From Guptibacillus hwajinpoensis (GTDB lineage Bacteria > Bacillota > Bacilli > Bacillales > Guptibacillaceae), in the NCBI RefSeq assembly GCF_029277305.1, contig NZ_CP119526.1: a stretch of DNA of 64,000 nt; one strand, given 5' to 3'. A model generated the notes under the pieces. The model worked only from the letters and a program-made list of their open reading frames with translations. It was not told the origin of the DNA and made no database searches. The position numbers and the translations under genes were made by a program. This document shows, piece after piece, positions 43,216 through 52,499 of the stretch (position 1 is the stretch's first letter; each line of letters opens with the position of its first letter).

Positions 43216-45030
43216 ATGGAAGAGAAAAAAGTAAATGCTTTGCCTAAACGTGAGGATATTCCAGTTGAAGATACTTGGGATTTAGAAGCCATTTATGAGA
43301 ATGATGAGAAGTGGGATGAAGGGTTTACAGAAATTAAAAGTCTGCTTCCTGATATGGAACAATACAAAGGTAAAATTGGTGAATCTGCAGAAACGTTATA
43401 TCAAGCTTTACAGAAGCAGGATGAAATTACGATTAAGCTAGGAAAACTTTATACATATGCGCATATGCGCTACGATCAGGATACAACAAATTCCCATTAC
43501 CAGGGATTGAATGATCGTGCAGCAAATTTAGCCACACAGGTGAGTAGTGCCCTTGCTTTTGTTGTACCTGAAATCCTAAGTCTACCTGAAGAGAAAATTC
43601 AGCAATTTTTGAAGGAAAAGAAAGAATTGGAGCTATATGCTCATGCTCTTGATGAAATTAACCGCCAACGTCCACACGTTCTTTCTAAAGAGGAAGAAGC
43701 TATTCTTGCAGGTGTGAGTGATGTGACCAATAGTTCTAGCAACACATTTGGTATGCTTAACAATGCTGACATGAAGTTCCCAACGATCAAGGATGAGAAT
43801 GGGGAAGAAGTGGAAGTAACTCACGGACGCTATATCCGCTTTCTTGAAAGCAGTGACCGACGAGTACGTAAAGATGCATTTAAAGCTGTTTATGAAACGT
43901 ATGACAAGTTCAAGAATACGTTTGCGAGCACGTTAAGTGGAACAGTGAAGCGCGATAACTACAATGCGGATGTGAGGCATTATGATTCTGCAAGACAGGC
44001 GGCGCTCGATAACAACAATATTCCTGAGGATGTATACGATAATCTTGTGGAAACCGTTAATAGCCGCTTAGACTTGCTTCATCGCTATGTGAACTTGCGA
44101 AAGAAAGCACTCGGGCTAGATGAAATTCATATGTATGACTTGTATACGCCACTTGTACCTGAAGTGAAAATGGAAGTTTCCTATGAGGAAGCGAAGAACT
44201 ATATTCTAAAGGGATTAACACCACTTGGTGAAGAGTATCAAGGAATTCTTGAAGAAGGGTTCTCCAATCGCTGGGTAGATATACAAGAGAATGTTGGGAA
44301 GCGAAGCGGTGCCTATTCATCCGGCACATTCGGAACACGCCCTTATATTCTTATGAACTGGCAGGATAATGTGAACAATCTATTTACGCTTGCTCACGAG
44401 TTCGGCCATTCTGTGCACAGCTATTATACAAGAGAGAACCAGCCCTATCCTTATGCGAATTATTCAATCTTCGTAGCTGAAGTAGCATCTACGACGAATG
44501 AATCACTTCTTAACCATTATTTACTTGAGAATACAAGCGATAAGAAAGAAAAGCTTTATTTGTTGAATCATTTTCTTGAAGGATTCCGTGGCACGGTATT
44601 CAGGCAGACAATGTTTGCGGAGTTTGAGCACGCGATTCATAAGAAAGCTCAAGATGGAGAACCTTTAACACCAGATCTTCTTTCAAGCATTTATTATGAT
44701 TTGAATAAAAAATACTTTGGGGAAGATCTCGTTATTGATGAGGAAATTGCGATCGAGTGGGCACGTATCCCACACTTCTATTACAACTATTATGTTTTCC
44801 AGTATGCAACTGGATTTAGTGCGGCTGCTTCTCTTTCTAATCAGATTCTTGATGAAGGTGACGAAGCTGTGAAGCGGTATATTGACTTCTTGAAAGCCGG
44901 AAGTTCAGATTATCCAATTGAAGTACTGAAAAAAGCTGGAGTCGATATGACGTCATCAAAGCCAGTTAGCGATGCGCTTGATGTGTTTGAGTCCATTCTT
45001 GATGAAATGGAAAGTCTTCTATTTGAATAG
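43216..45030 (+). CDS. pepF: Oligoendopeptidase F
   Basis: A 604-residue M3 zinc metallopeptidase. The zinc motif HEFGH is at residues 394-398 (LAHEFGHSVHSYY), with the third ligand in EVASTTNE. It cleaves imported or regulatory oligopeptides in the cytoplasm. ATG 43216 follows GGAGGTG; the frame's earlier start at 43183 is unlikely. Its stop codon touches the end of repeat copy D. Confidence 0.95.
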   Translation: MEEKKVNALPKREDIPVEDTWDLEAIYENDEKWDEGFTEIKSLLPDMEQYKGKIGESAETLYQALQKQDEITIKLGKLYTYAHMRYDQDTTNSHYQGLNDRAANLATQVSSALAFVVPEILSLPEEKIQQFLKEKKELELYAHALDEINRQRPHVLSKEEEAILAGVSDVTNSSSNTFGMLNNADMKFPTIKDENGEEVEVTHGRYIRFLESSDRRVRKDAFKAVYETYDKFKNTFASTLSGTVKRDNYNADVRHYDSARQAALDNNNIPEDVYDNLVETVNSRLDLLHRYVNLRKKALGLDEIHMYDLYTPLVPEVKMEVSYEEAKNYILKGLTPLGEEYQGILEEGFSNRWVDIQENVGKRSGAYSSGTFGTRPYILMNWQDNVNNLFTLAHEFGHSVHSYYTRENQPYPYANYSIFVAEVASTTNESLLNHYLLENTSDKKEKLYLLNHFLEGFRGTVFRQTMFAEFEHAIHKKAQDGEPLTPDLLSSIYYDLNKKYFGEDLVIDEEIAIEWARIPHFYYNYYVFQYATGFSAAASLSNQILDEGDEAVKRYIDFLKAGSSDYPIEVLKKAGVDMTSSKPVSDALDVFESILDEMESLLFE

Positions 45031-45140
45031 CTCTTTTTGTACCATTGGTAGCTATAGTGGGGTGATTTCCGCTCCAATCAGCAGAGTGTGGTTCTTTATT
45101 CAATAATTGTTACAAAAGCAACCATTTTTAGAAAAGAGAC
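45029..45140 (-). repeat. Dispersed TIR repeat family 1, copy D (inverted, short)
   Basis: AGCTCTTTTTGTACCATTGG at the left and CCATTTTTAGAAAAGAGAC at the right are the two ends in inverted order; GTGATTTCCGCTCCAATCA is the inner part. Its first base lies in the pepF TAG stop codon. Confidence 0.7.
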
Positions 45141-45150
45141 ACTTGAATAA

Positions 45151-45186
45151 AACAAATGCCTTCTCCACTTCGGAGAAGGCATTTCT
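45151..45186. terminator. Terminator between pepF and a small minus gene
   Basis: A 13-bp stem (AAATGCCTTCTCC with its complement), 5-nt loop; T-rich on both strands. Confidence 0.85.
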
Positions 45187-45364
45187 ATTGATCGAACCCA
45201 CGGAATTGATTTCTTGTATTAAAGAGACTGACGGTAAACAGGATGGAAACAAATAATAGAGCCGCCCCAACAATCGTCGGGATAAATTTAAGTAGGCTCA
45301 TGATGAAGAGAACAAAGCTAACAGCAACAAAGGCAACACTTAGGAATAATAAGATTCGTTGCAT
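45185..45364 (-). CDS. Small two-helix membrane protein (59 aa)
   Basis: ORF starts MQRILLFLSVAFVAVSFVLF with ribosome site GAGGAGGT. Two hydrophobic helices (about residues 4-24 and 28-48), polar end (NTRNQFRGFDQ). It sits between pepF and spxH, where B. subtilis has yizD; homology not checked. Confidence 0.7.
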   Translation of the reverse strand: MQRILLFLSVAFVAVSFVLFIMSLLKFIPTIVGAALLFVSILFTVSLFNTRNQFRGFDQ

Positions 45365-45439
45365 ATACTTACCTCCTCATCTTAAACGTATGTCGCTTTT
45401 TTTGAGTGTATGCTGCTAGAGAAATGACAATCGCTAGAG

Positions 45440-45481
45440 ATAGAAAGGGGAACAGAATAAGAATTCCGTTCCCCTTTCTAT
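45440..45481. terminator. Long terminator hairpin after spxH
   Basis: ATAGAAAGGGGAAC pairs perfectly with GTTCCCCTTTCTAT, with an inner GAAT/ATTC pair. Confidence 0.85.
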
Positions 45482-45494
45482 TCTATATGCGTTT

Positions 45495-46415
45495 TTATGC
45501 GTTAATCGTACGCCAGAAACATCCGTGTTTAACGGGTACTTTTTCTACCCTCTGCTTAAGGGCAAGCTTTTTCATTTCTGCGTCTGCTTCTTCACATGTT
45601 AAATCATACACAACGGCAACTTCTTTTGTTGCGACGAATTGATAGAGACTCATGAACTCTTCAAGTGACGGAAGTGGTTTAGGTTCTGGCTTTGTTTTCA
45701 GCATTTCGGTGAGAATACGAACATAAACTTCATAGTCATACACACCTGTAATTTTAAGACCTTCTTCTTCAATATTCTCATTAAAGAAAACAAGTGTAGG
45801 AAGTTCTTCAACTTCCATCTCAGTGGAAATTTTCAAATCACATTGTAATGCTTTCACAGCTGCTTGAGATTGGAGATCCTTTTTGAATTCATCTACATCG
45901 AGACCTGTTTCTCTTGCTGCTTGAATAAGGTTTTCTTCCTTTGTCATGTTTTGTTTCTTGATAAAGAGAAGCTCTCGCATTTTTCTAAGATATCGAAAAC
46001 CGGGAAGCTTTCCCTGAAGCTCTGCAGCCTTAATAGCGATCGCTGCGATATAAGGGGTGTCCATTGGGTCTTCATACCATAAATCACCGTCACAGGACAT
46101 TCCAGAGCGGCTAGCGGTGCGCTCCCAACGTTGTGCAACGTCCGCATGTGTTTTGATACCTTCATTCTTTCTTTTAAACGAATTAAATGTTTGAATATTT
46201 CCACCGATTAAGTGTCTTAATCGGAAAGTATGTCCGTATTCGAGATGTAATTTCTTAATGTTGGGTTCAAGCCCCCAGCAGTCAGGACAGAGCGGATCTA
46301 TAAATGAATAGATTTCGATAGGCTTGCCCTTTTGAGATGGAGCTGAACAGGCTGTATCGGTTTGTCCGTTTGGATTGTAAGAATCGCAATAGGAACCAAC
46401 TACATTCGGTGTCAA
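45495..46415 (-). CDS. spxH: SpxH (YjbH), ClpXP adaptor for Spx
   Basis: A 306-residue DsbA-like protein; FIDPLCPDCWGLEP holds the CxxC near residue 38 and the thioredoxin-like fold continues to about residue 215. It presents Spx to ClpXP. TTG start with AAAGGAG 7 nt upstream; it overlaps yjbI by 4 nt (TTGA), so the pair is translationally coupled. Confidence 0.93.
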   Translation of the reverse strand: MTPNVVGSYCDSYNPNGQTDTACSAPSQKGKPIEIYSFIDPLCPDCWGLEPNIKKLHLEYGHTFRLRHLIGGNIQTFNSFKRKNEGIKTHADVAQRWERTASRSGMSCDGDLWYEDPMDTPYIAAIAIKAAELQGKLPGFRYLRKMRELLFIKKQNMTKEENLIQAARETGLDVDEFKKDLQSQAAVKALQCDLKISTEMEVEELPTLVFFNENIEEEGLKITGVYDYEVYVRILTEMLKTKPEPKPLPSLEEFMSLYQFVATKEVAVVYDLTCEEADAEMKKLALKQRVEKVPVKHGCFWRTINA

Positions 46416-46807
46416 TTCGATTCTCCTTTCTCTTCCCGATCACCAGTGTTAACCATATGATGGGCTGTGAACGTCAATCTTGTTAATAGGTGTTCTTTAA
46501 GTTCTTTCTCTAATTCCACCTCATCCATTGCTTCTTCCATACACGCTAGCCAAGCAGTTGCTCTACGAGGCGTAATTTCGAATGGAAGATGTCTTGCTCT
46601 TAACATAGGATGCCCATGTTCTTCAGAATATAGAGGAGGTCCTCCAAGAAATTGGGTTAGGAATTGAGTTTGTTTTCTTGCCGTTTCAGTTAAATCATCT
46701 GGAAATATTGTTTTTAATTCGGGATGTTGTGAAACGCGATTATAAAAAGCAGTCACGAGTTGTTCTAACTGTGATCCGCCTAAATGATCATACATATTAT
46801 GCTTCAT
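46412..46807 (-). CDS. yjbI: Truncated haemoglobin YjbI
   Basis: A 131-residue group II globin (YDHLGGSQLEQLVTAFYNRV). The proximal His lies in HPMLRARHLPFEI and PRRATAWLACMEEAM is typical of the family. In the yjbIH operon it may help protect or redox-regulate SpxH; this is family knowledge. Confidence 0.93.
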   Translation of the reverse strand: MKHNMYDHLGGSQLEQLVTAFYNRVSQHPELKTIFPDDLTETARKQTQFLTQFLGGPPLYSEEHGHPMLRARHLPFEITPRRATAWLACMEEAMDEVELEKELKEHLLTRLTFTAHHMVNTGDREEKGESN

Positions 46808-46907
46808 AGTACTTTTCCCCTTTGGAAAGTAAAACCTTATTTCATGTTCATTTTAGCAACCTCCCTACATAACAGCAAATAATCCGATTTGAAATGATTG
46901 GTAAACT

Positions 46908-46936
46908 AAAAAAACAGAGCTGTTTAGCCCTGTTCT
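46908..46936 (-). terminator. Terminator overlapping the end of yjbK
   Basis: Minus strand AACAGGGCT / AGCTCTGTT hairpin followed by seven T; includes the yjbK stop codon. Confidence 0.8.
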
Positions 46937-47502
46937 TGTGATGCAAGAAAGAATCGAAGTATTTTGTTTTTCGCGTTGCGTTCTTTAATGTGATGCTGGT
47001 TTAGAAGGTCGTGAAAAGCGTGCTTTCCTTCTTCATAGTTCGTTACTTCAAACTCAAGTTCGAAATCTTCTCTATTAAGATACTCGCTGTGATCAAGAAC
47101 AAGCAATCCTGAATCAATGGTTCGTTCAGCTCGGTGTGTGGTTAGACTTCCAAGATGAACTAATTCAGTATGGATGCCGAGATTATAAAGCTGATCTTGA
47201 ACTTCTCCAGCAGGCAGTTGTCCTTTTGACTTAATGAAATCGTATGTATCTTGAGTAATGGACTGGTGTGTTTCGAGTAACCCCTCACTTGCAGGTTCTT
47301 TTAGCGTTAAGAAGAGCGTATTATTTTTATTCCTAACTCTGAGTGCCGCTCCTTTTTCACGCAGGAGAAACCCTTTCGTATCGAAATAGTCATTTGTTTG
47401 CGTTTTAATATCCTCTTCACCTAATTCATAGGCGGTTAATAGGGTATGGTATTCTTCTTTTGTAAGCATGTTTTTAAATTCAATTTCAACTTCTTGTGAC
47501 AT
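46924..47502 (-). CDS. yjbK: CYTH domain protein YjbK
   Basis: A 192-residue triphosphate tunnel enzyme. The ExExK signature is EIEFK (residues 6-10) and alternating charged strands (RVRNKNNTLFLTLKEP, ELEFEVTNYEEG) follow. CYTH enzymes hydrolyse inorganic triphosphate or make cAMP; the substrate is unknown. Divergent from yjbL. Confidence 0.9.
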   Translation of the reverse strand: MSQEVEIEFKNMLTKEEYHTLLTAYELGEEDIKTQTNDYFDTKGFLLREKGAALRVRNKNNTLFLTLKEPASEGLLETHQSITQDTYDFIKSKGQLPAGEVQDQLYNLGIHTELVHLGSLTTHRAERTIDSGLLVLDHSEYLNREDFELEFEVTNYEEGKHAFHDLLNQHHIKERNAKNKILRFFLASQEQG

Positions 47503-47643
47503 CTCTTAATCCTCCATTCGCCTCATCATAAGAGAATTATGGCATATGTACGTATCTAGGACAACAACGATGAAATCACCCTGCGCTGTGTGATAAACTA
47601 GTAAGTGATACATAGAGGATATACAGAGAGAGGAGAGGTCATT

Positions 47644-48024
47644 GTGTCAGAACAATACTACATCATATCAGGGGAATTAACAGAAGATACGCTAACGTTT
47701 AGTCTAAACGAGAAAGTCGATTTGGCTACCTATACAGCAACAGGAAATATGTTAGTGGATTCAGATTCATTATCATTCGTTTACTTGCTTGACGGAGGGG
47801 AAGGGTATTCATATATCCGCTTCCAAGAAGAAGCTTGGCCAATGCTTAACAATATTCTAACCAATGATCTAACAGTATTTGCTAGCTCAGAGGGTGGGAA
47901 TTCTCTGGAACTTATAGAAATGAAAGAGGAACTATCCTACTTAGTTGAGAATATTAAAGATAACTCCAATTATGGAGAAGAAATGAATCAAGCTGTTGAG
48001 AAAGCATTTCTAACAGCCTCATAA
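47644..48024 (+). CDS. yjbL: UPF0738 protein YjbL
   Basis: A 126-residue acidic protein (MSEQYYIISGELTEDTLTFS) of the UPF0738 family, function unknown. GTG start follows GAGAGGAGAGG; the frame start at 47605 is less likely. Next gene relQ is 23 nt downstream, so it is probably co-transcribed. Confidence 0.85.
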   Translation: MSEQYYIISGELTEDTLTFSLNEKVDLATYTATGNMLVDSDSLSFVYLLDGGEGYSYIRFQEEAWPMLNNILTNDLTVFASSEGGNSLELIEMKEELSYLVENIKDNSNYGEEMNQAVEKAFLTAS

Positions 48025-48047
48025 TAGATATTGTCGGTGGTGGTTGG

Positions 48048-48692
48048 ATGAGTAAAAATTGGGAAGAATTTTTAGCACCTTACAAACAGGCTGTAAATGA
48101 GTTGAAAGTGAAACTGAAAGGAATTCGCGAACAGTTTGAGAAAGCGGATGATCACACTCCTGTGGAATTCGTTACAGGACGAGTAAAGCCAATTCCAAGT
48201 ATTCTTGATAAGGCAAAAAGAAAACAAATTGCTATGAATAGGTTGCAAGAAGAAATGCATGATATTGCAGGCGTACGAGTGATGTGTCAGTTTGTTGAAG
48301 ATATTAATAAAGTCATTCATCACCTTCGTGGTCGAAAAGATTTCGATATTGTTGAAGAACGTGACTATGTGACCAACCAAAAGGAAAGTGGATACCGTTC
48401 TTATCATGTAGTGGTACAATATCCTGTTCAAACGATTATGGGTGAGCAAATGCTCCTAGTGGAAATTCAAATTAGAACGCTTGCTATGAATTTCTGGGCA
48501 ACAATCGAGCATTCGCTAAACTACAAATACAATAAAAACATTCCCGAAGAGGTTCAAAAGCGACTTCAGCGCGCAGCGATTGCTGCCTCTAAACTTGATG
48601 ATGAGATGTCCGAAATTCGTGTTGAAATTAAGGAAGCTCAGAAAGTTTTTATGCAAAAGAAAGAAAATGAAAAAAAGAAAGCTGAAAACTAA
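48048..48692 (+). CDS. relQ: Small alarmone synthetase RelQ
   Basis: A 214-residue RelA/SpoT synthetase-only enzyme making (p)ppGpp. Visible are RVKPIPSILDKAKRK, DIAGVRVMCQFVEDI, ESGYRSYHVVV and VEIQIRTLAMNFWATIEHSL with the catalytic EIQIRT glutamate; C-terminal helices (Lys-rich) drive tetramer formation. Operon with NAD kinase and a pseudouridine synthase. Confidence 0.95.
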   Translation: MSKNWEEFLAPYKQAVNELKVKLKGIREQFEKADDHTPVEFVTGRVKPIPSILDKAKRKQIAMNRLQEEMHDIAGVRVMCQFVEDINKVIHHLRGRKDFDIVEERDYVTNQKESGYRSYHVVVQYPVQTIMGEQMLLVEIQIRTLAMNFWATIEHSLNYKYNKNIPEEVQKRLQRAAIAASKLDDEMSEIRVEIKEAQKVFMQKKENEKKKAEN

Positions 48693-48711
48693 AATAGACG
48701 AGGTGCCTAAA

Positions 48712-49512
48712 TTGAAATTTGCAGTTAAGTCAAAAGGGGATCAAACTTCCAATCAGCTTCAGCAGCGTATTAAAAATTATCTGCGTGATTTCGATCTGGA
48801 TTATGATGAAGCAGAGCCGGATATTGTGATCTCAGTAGGGGGAGATGGTACGCTCCTACACGCCTTCCATCACTATCAGGATCGACTTGCTGAAACAGCA
48901 TTTGTTGGTGTACATACTGGGCATCTTGGTTTCTATGCGGACTGGACACCAGAAGAAGTAGAGAAGCTTGTGATTCATATTGCTAGAACGCCATTCCAAA
49001 TTGTAGAGTATCCTTTATTAGAAGTGACGGTACGCTACCTCAATAGCTCAAAAGAGAATCGTTATCTAGCTCTCAATGAATGTACAGTAAAAAGTGTGGA
49101 AGGCTCTCTTGTCATGAATGTGGAGATTAAAGGTGATTTATTTGAAACGTTCAGAGGAGACGGTCTTTGTATCTCAACACCTTCTGGTAGTACGGCGTAC
49201 AACAAAGCGCTAGGGGGGGCGATTATTCATCCTGCACTTCCGTCCATTCAGCTTTCTGAGATGGCATCGATTAATAACCGTGTCTTTCGAACAGTCGGAT
49301 CACCGCTCGTTCTGCCACAGCATCATACGTGCTTGCTTCGACCAGTTAATGATGCTGACTTTCAAATCACAATTGACCATTTATTCTTGTTGCAAAAGGA
49401 TGTAAAATCCATTCAGTACAGAGTGGCAGAAGAAAAAGTGAGATTCGCTCGTTTTCGACCGTTTCCTTTCTGGAAGAGAGTAAAGGAGTCTTTTGTCGAC
49501 GATGAGTATTAA
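48712..49512 (+). CDS. nadK: NAD kinase
   Basis: About 266 residues. GGDGTLLHAFH near residue 44 is the NAD kinase diacylglycerol-kinase-like loop, and TPSGSTAYNKALGGAIIHP is the second motif. It phosphorylates NAD to NADP. TTG start after GAGGTG; earlier frame start lies within relQ. Confidence 0.95.
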   Translation: MKFAVKSKGDQTSNQLQQRIKNYLRDFDLDYDEAEPDIVISVGGDGTLLHAFHHYQDRLAETAFVGVHTGHLGFYADWTPEEVEKLVIHIARTPFQIVEYPLLEVTVRYLNSSKENRYLALNECTVKSVEGSLVMNVEIKGDLFETFRGDGLCISTPSGSTAYNKALGGAIIHPALPSIQLSEMASINNRVFRTVGSPLVLPQHHTCLLRPVNDADFQITIDHLFLLQKDVKSIQYRVAEEKVRFARFRPFPFWKRVKESFVDDEY

Positions 49513-49588
49513 TTGGAAGCAGTACTGTTCACAGGATGAACTGTACTGTTTTTTATTTGAGATCAAGGTAAAGAAAGGGCTGAGTTAA

Positions 49589-50479
49589 ATGTCTTCTCTC
49601 ATGATGAATTGGATTGTAAAGGAAGAAGAGGAGGGAATGATTGTAAGGGAGTATCTTTTACAAGGAAAATCCTTATCTAGAAGTATGCTGACGGATATTA
49701 AATTTAAAGGTGGACGAATTTGCGTGAATGGGGTAAGTAGTAATGTTCGTACCATTCTAAACGAGGGAGATAACGTTGAAATTACATTTCCTGATGAAGA
49801 AATAAGCGAGAGCATGAGTCCTCTGGATCTTCCGCTACACATCATTTATGAAGATGACCATTATCTTTTAGTAAATAAACAAGCGAACCTGCCAACCATT
49901 CCTTCACGGCATTCTGTTGGTTCACTTGCCCAGGCCGTCCTATACTACTATAAAAAAATGGATCTCAATCGAACCATTCATCCTGTTAATCGGCTCGATC
50001 GAGATACGTCAGGTTTAGTGTTATTTGCGAAGCATCGATTTGCTCACGATCTCTTATCAAAGCAGCAGCGTAGTAAAGAGATGAAGCGTATGTATCTTGC
50101 CTTAGTCCATGGTGCTGTAATTGGGAATGGCGAAGTGAATGCACCAATTGGTCGACGTGAAGGAAGCATTATTGAGCGAACTGTTCGACCTGATGGTCAA
50201 CATGCTGTAACGAATTACAACGTAAGCGAACGTTACGATTCTTACTCCTTACTACAGTTAGCGTTACAAACGGGCAGAACGCATCAAATCCGTGTTCATA
50301 TGGCTTCCATTGGTCATCCTCTACTAGGTGATGATTTGTACGGAGGATCAAGAGAGCTAATTACAAGACAGGCACTGCATAGCGCGAAGCTTGAGTTCTA
50401 TCATCCTTTTCTTGAAGAAACGATAAGGTTTGAAGCGGATCCACCAGAAGACATGAAGAGGCTTATTCAAAAGAAGTAA
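49589..50479 (+). CDS. yjbO: RluD-family pseudouridine synthase (YjbO)
   Basis: A 296-residue enzyme with an N-terminal S4-like domain (SLSRSMLTDIKFKGGRI) and the pseudouridine synthase core; catalytic Asp is in HPVNRLDRDTSGLVLFAKH near residue 133. It modifies rRNA or similar, exact site unknown. Its last 17 nt overlap the end of prpE on the other strand. Confidence 0.93.
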   Translation: MSSLMMNWIVKEEEEGMIVREYLLQGKSLSRSMLTDIKFKGGRICVNGVSSNVRTILNEGDNVEITFPDEEISESMSPLDLPLHIIYEDDHYLLVNKQANLPTIPSRHSVGSLAQAVLYYYKKMDLNRTIHPVNRLDRDTSGLVLFAKHRFAHDLLSKQQRSKEMKRMYLALVHGAVIGNGEVNAPIGRREGSIIERTVRPDGQHAVTNYNVSERYDSYSLLQLALQTGRTHQIRVHMASIGHPLLGDDLYGGSRELITRQALHSAKLEFYHPFLEETIRFEADPPEDMKRLIQKK

Positions 50480-51197
50480 ACTTTTCTTGCACATAAGGCA
50501 TGGATGAAGTAACTGAGGTTGTTTTCAACTCTGGATAGCTAATTGCAGTGAGTTTACCACCAAAAACGCAGCCTGTATCGACGTTAACAGTGTGGTTAAT
50601 CCATCTTGGTTCGACTACAGGCGTATGACCATAAACAATCATGGAAGCACCTTTATAGTTAGTAGCCCAATCTTTTCTTACAGGCATCCCATTTGGATGT
50701 GATTCACCTGTGATATCACCATACAGTACGAATGTCCTCACTTTTTTACCTGTCTCACCTATAAAGTGTTCTGGAATTCCTGCATGAGCTACGATAAGGT
50801 TTCCATCATCAAGGGATAAATAAAGTGGCGCGTTTTCATAAAGGGAGATAAAGTTCTCATAAATCTCTTCTCGTTCAGGTTCAGAAAGTTTATTTAATTC
50901 TTCTACTGTTGTTTCAAGGCCATGCTTTTGTTGAACGTTTCTCCCAAGCATATACCTGTACAATTTATTACAGTGGTTTCCAGGACAGTAATAGGCCTGC
51001 TCAGTTTTCACAAGTTCAAATACGACATTCATGACTGAGATAGAATCTGGGCCACGATCCGTTAAATCACCTAAGAAAACAAGCTTTCTTCCATATGGAT
51101 GAACCGGTATTCCGCTCTTCCATTCGTAATCAAGACGTTTTGTAAGAGAGACCAGCTCATCGTAACAACCGTGAATATCCCCAATAACATCGTACAA
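50463..51197 (-). CDS. prpE: Bis(5'-nucleosyl)-tetraphosphatase PrpE
   Basis: A 244-residue calcineurin-like phosphatase: GDIHGCYDE (residue 6), GDLTDRGPDS, GNHCNKLYRYM and VAHAGIP are the metal and phosphate motifs. It cleaves Ap4A-type nucleotides. Convergent overlap of 17 nt with yjbO. Confidence 0.93.
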   Translation of the reverse strand: MYDVIGDIHGCYDELVSLTKRLDYEWKSGIPVHPYGRKLVFLGDLTDRGPDSISVMNVVFELVKTEQAYYCPGNHCNKLYRYMLGRNVQQKHGLETTVEELNKLSEPEREEIYENFISLYENAPLYLSLDDGNLIVAHAGIPEHFIGETGKKVRTFVLYGDITGESHPNGMPVRKDWATNYKGASMIVYGHTPVVEPRWINHTVNVDTGCVFGGKLTAISYPELKTTSVTSSMPYVQEKFTSFE

Positions 51198-51293
51198 TCC
51201 AACGTCCTCCTTTATCGTTATGCAGTGTTAGATTATTATCTCTTCCCTAATCGAATGAAAAGTATCATCTGTATTACTTGTACAACATAAATA

Positions 51294-51320
51294 AATAACC
51301 TGCCCAGAGGCAGGTTATTC
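51294..51320 (-). terminator. Terminator overlapping the end of the FtsW/RodA gene
   Basis: Minus strand AATAACCTGCC / GGCAGGTTATT stem followed by a T-rich tail. Confidence 0.8.
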
Positions 51321-52499
51321 GAACATATATGTTTTTGTACGTGAGCGGACGTTTAATACGAGTCCAACAGCAATCATATAAGTTAATAGTGCGCTTCCTC
51401 CGTAGCTTACGAAAGGAAGGGGAATTCCTGTAATCGGTAGAATTCGTATTGTCATGCCGATGTTCTGAAACACCTGGAAAGTTAGCATTCCAATAACCCC
51501 AGCACATAGGTAGCTTCCAAAGGACTCATTGCTTTCAAGAGCCGTATGAATCATTCGATATACTAGAAGGAAGAAGATTGAAATCGTCACACTGGCGCCA
51601 ATAAAACCGAATTCTTCACCAATAACCGCGAAAATAAAATCTGTGTGCGCTTCAGGGAAATAAACTGTTCCATCAGAATAGCCTTTTCCTTCAAGCTTCC
51701 CGGATCCAATAGCGAGGATCGCTTTTGTAGCCTGGTATCCTGCATCTGCATATTCTTCAGGTGCGAGCCAGCCATAGAAACGAGCTAGCTGGTAGTCATC
51801 AAGAAGATATTCTTTAAAAAATGCAGGGAACTTGAAGAAGATAAAGACGAATGATGCTATGCCTGCAACACCCATCAAACTTAGTAGTGAGAGCAACCGC
51901 CAGCGAACACCTGAAACGAGAGTAATACTAACGACGATCGCTGTAAAAACCATTGCGGTCCCAAGGTCTGGTTGAGCCATGACAATGAGCAGCGGAAGTG
52001 CTGCGATACCGAATATTTTCGATAGAAGAAGTAAATCAGTTTGGATGGTTTTGGTTTGATGTTTTTCATGATGACTCACACTTGTTGAAGCGATGGTGAT
52101 AATCAAGAAAATCTTCATAAATTCTGAAGGTTGAACACTACCTAGGCCAGGAAGCACAAACCAGCTTTTAGCTCCATTAGTAACAGGAGCGATTTGATAG
52201 CTTCCTATGTATTCAGGCATTATGGCAAGTAGGATAAGAAGAAATACACCAAAACCGTATAAGTACCAAGATAACTGTTTAAAGCGATCGAAATCGATAA
52301 CGAGCGTAAGAGAAAGAACAAATGCCCCGATGAAGTACCAGGTTAACTGTCTTCCTGCGAAATTAAAGTTTTTTAACTCACCTGGAAGTGACGCTTGTGC
52401 ACTATAGATTGAGATAGTGCTGATACACATCAGGAGAAATACAAAGAACAAAAGAGTGAAATCTATTTGTTGCCAAGGTGTTTGATTGTCATTGTTCAT
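51315..52499 (-). CDS. FtsW/RodA/SpoVE family peptidoglycan polymerase
   Basis: A 394-residue SEDS protein with about ten helices. LPGLGSVQPSEFMKIFLIITI contains the PSE motif and LPITGIPLPFVSYGGSALLTYM near the end is diagnostic. AHTDFIFAVIGEEFGFIG is the lipid-II site loop. RodA-like rather than FtsW by gene setting; exact role unclear. Ribosome site AAAGGA. Confidence 0.92.
   Translation of the reverse strand: MNNDNQTPWQQIDFTLLFFVFLLMCISTISIYSAQASLPGELKNFNFAGRQLTWYFIGAFVLSLTLVIDFDRFKQLSWYLYGFGVFLLILLAIMPEYIGSYQIAPVTNGAKSWFVLPGLGSVQPSEFMKIFLIITIASTSVSHHEKHQTKTIQTDLLLLSKIFGIAALPLLIVMAQPDLGTAMVFTAIVVSITLVSGVRWRLLSLLSLMGVAGIASFVFIFFKFPAFFKEYLLDDYQLARFYGWLAPEEYADAGYQATKAILAIGSGKLEGKGYSDGTVYFPEAHTDFIFAVIGEEFGFIGASVTISIFFLLVYRMIHTALESNESFGSYLCAGVIGMLTFQVFQNIGMTIRILPITGIPLPFVSYGGSALLTYMIAVGLVLNVRSRTKTYMFE

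Noticed and set aside
50463..50479. Convergent overlap of yjbO and prpE as a regulatory antisense device
   Set aside because: A 17-nt overlap of stop regions is common and nothing else supports a role.
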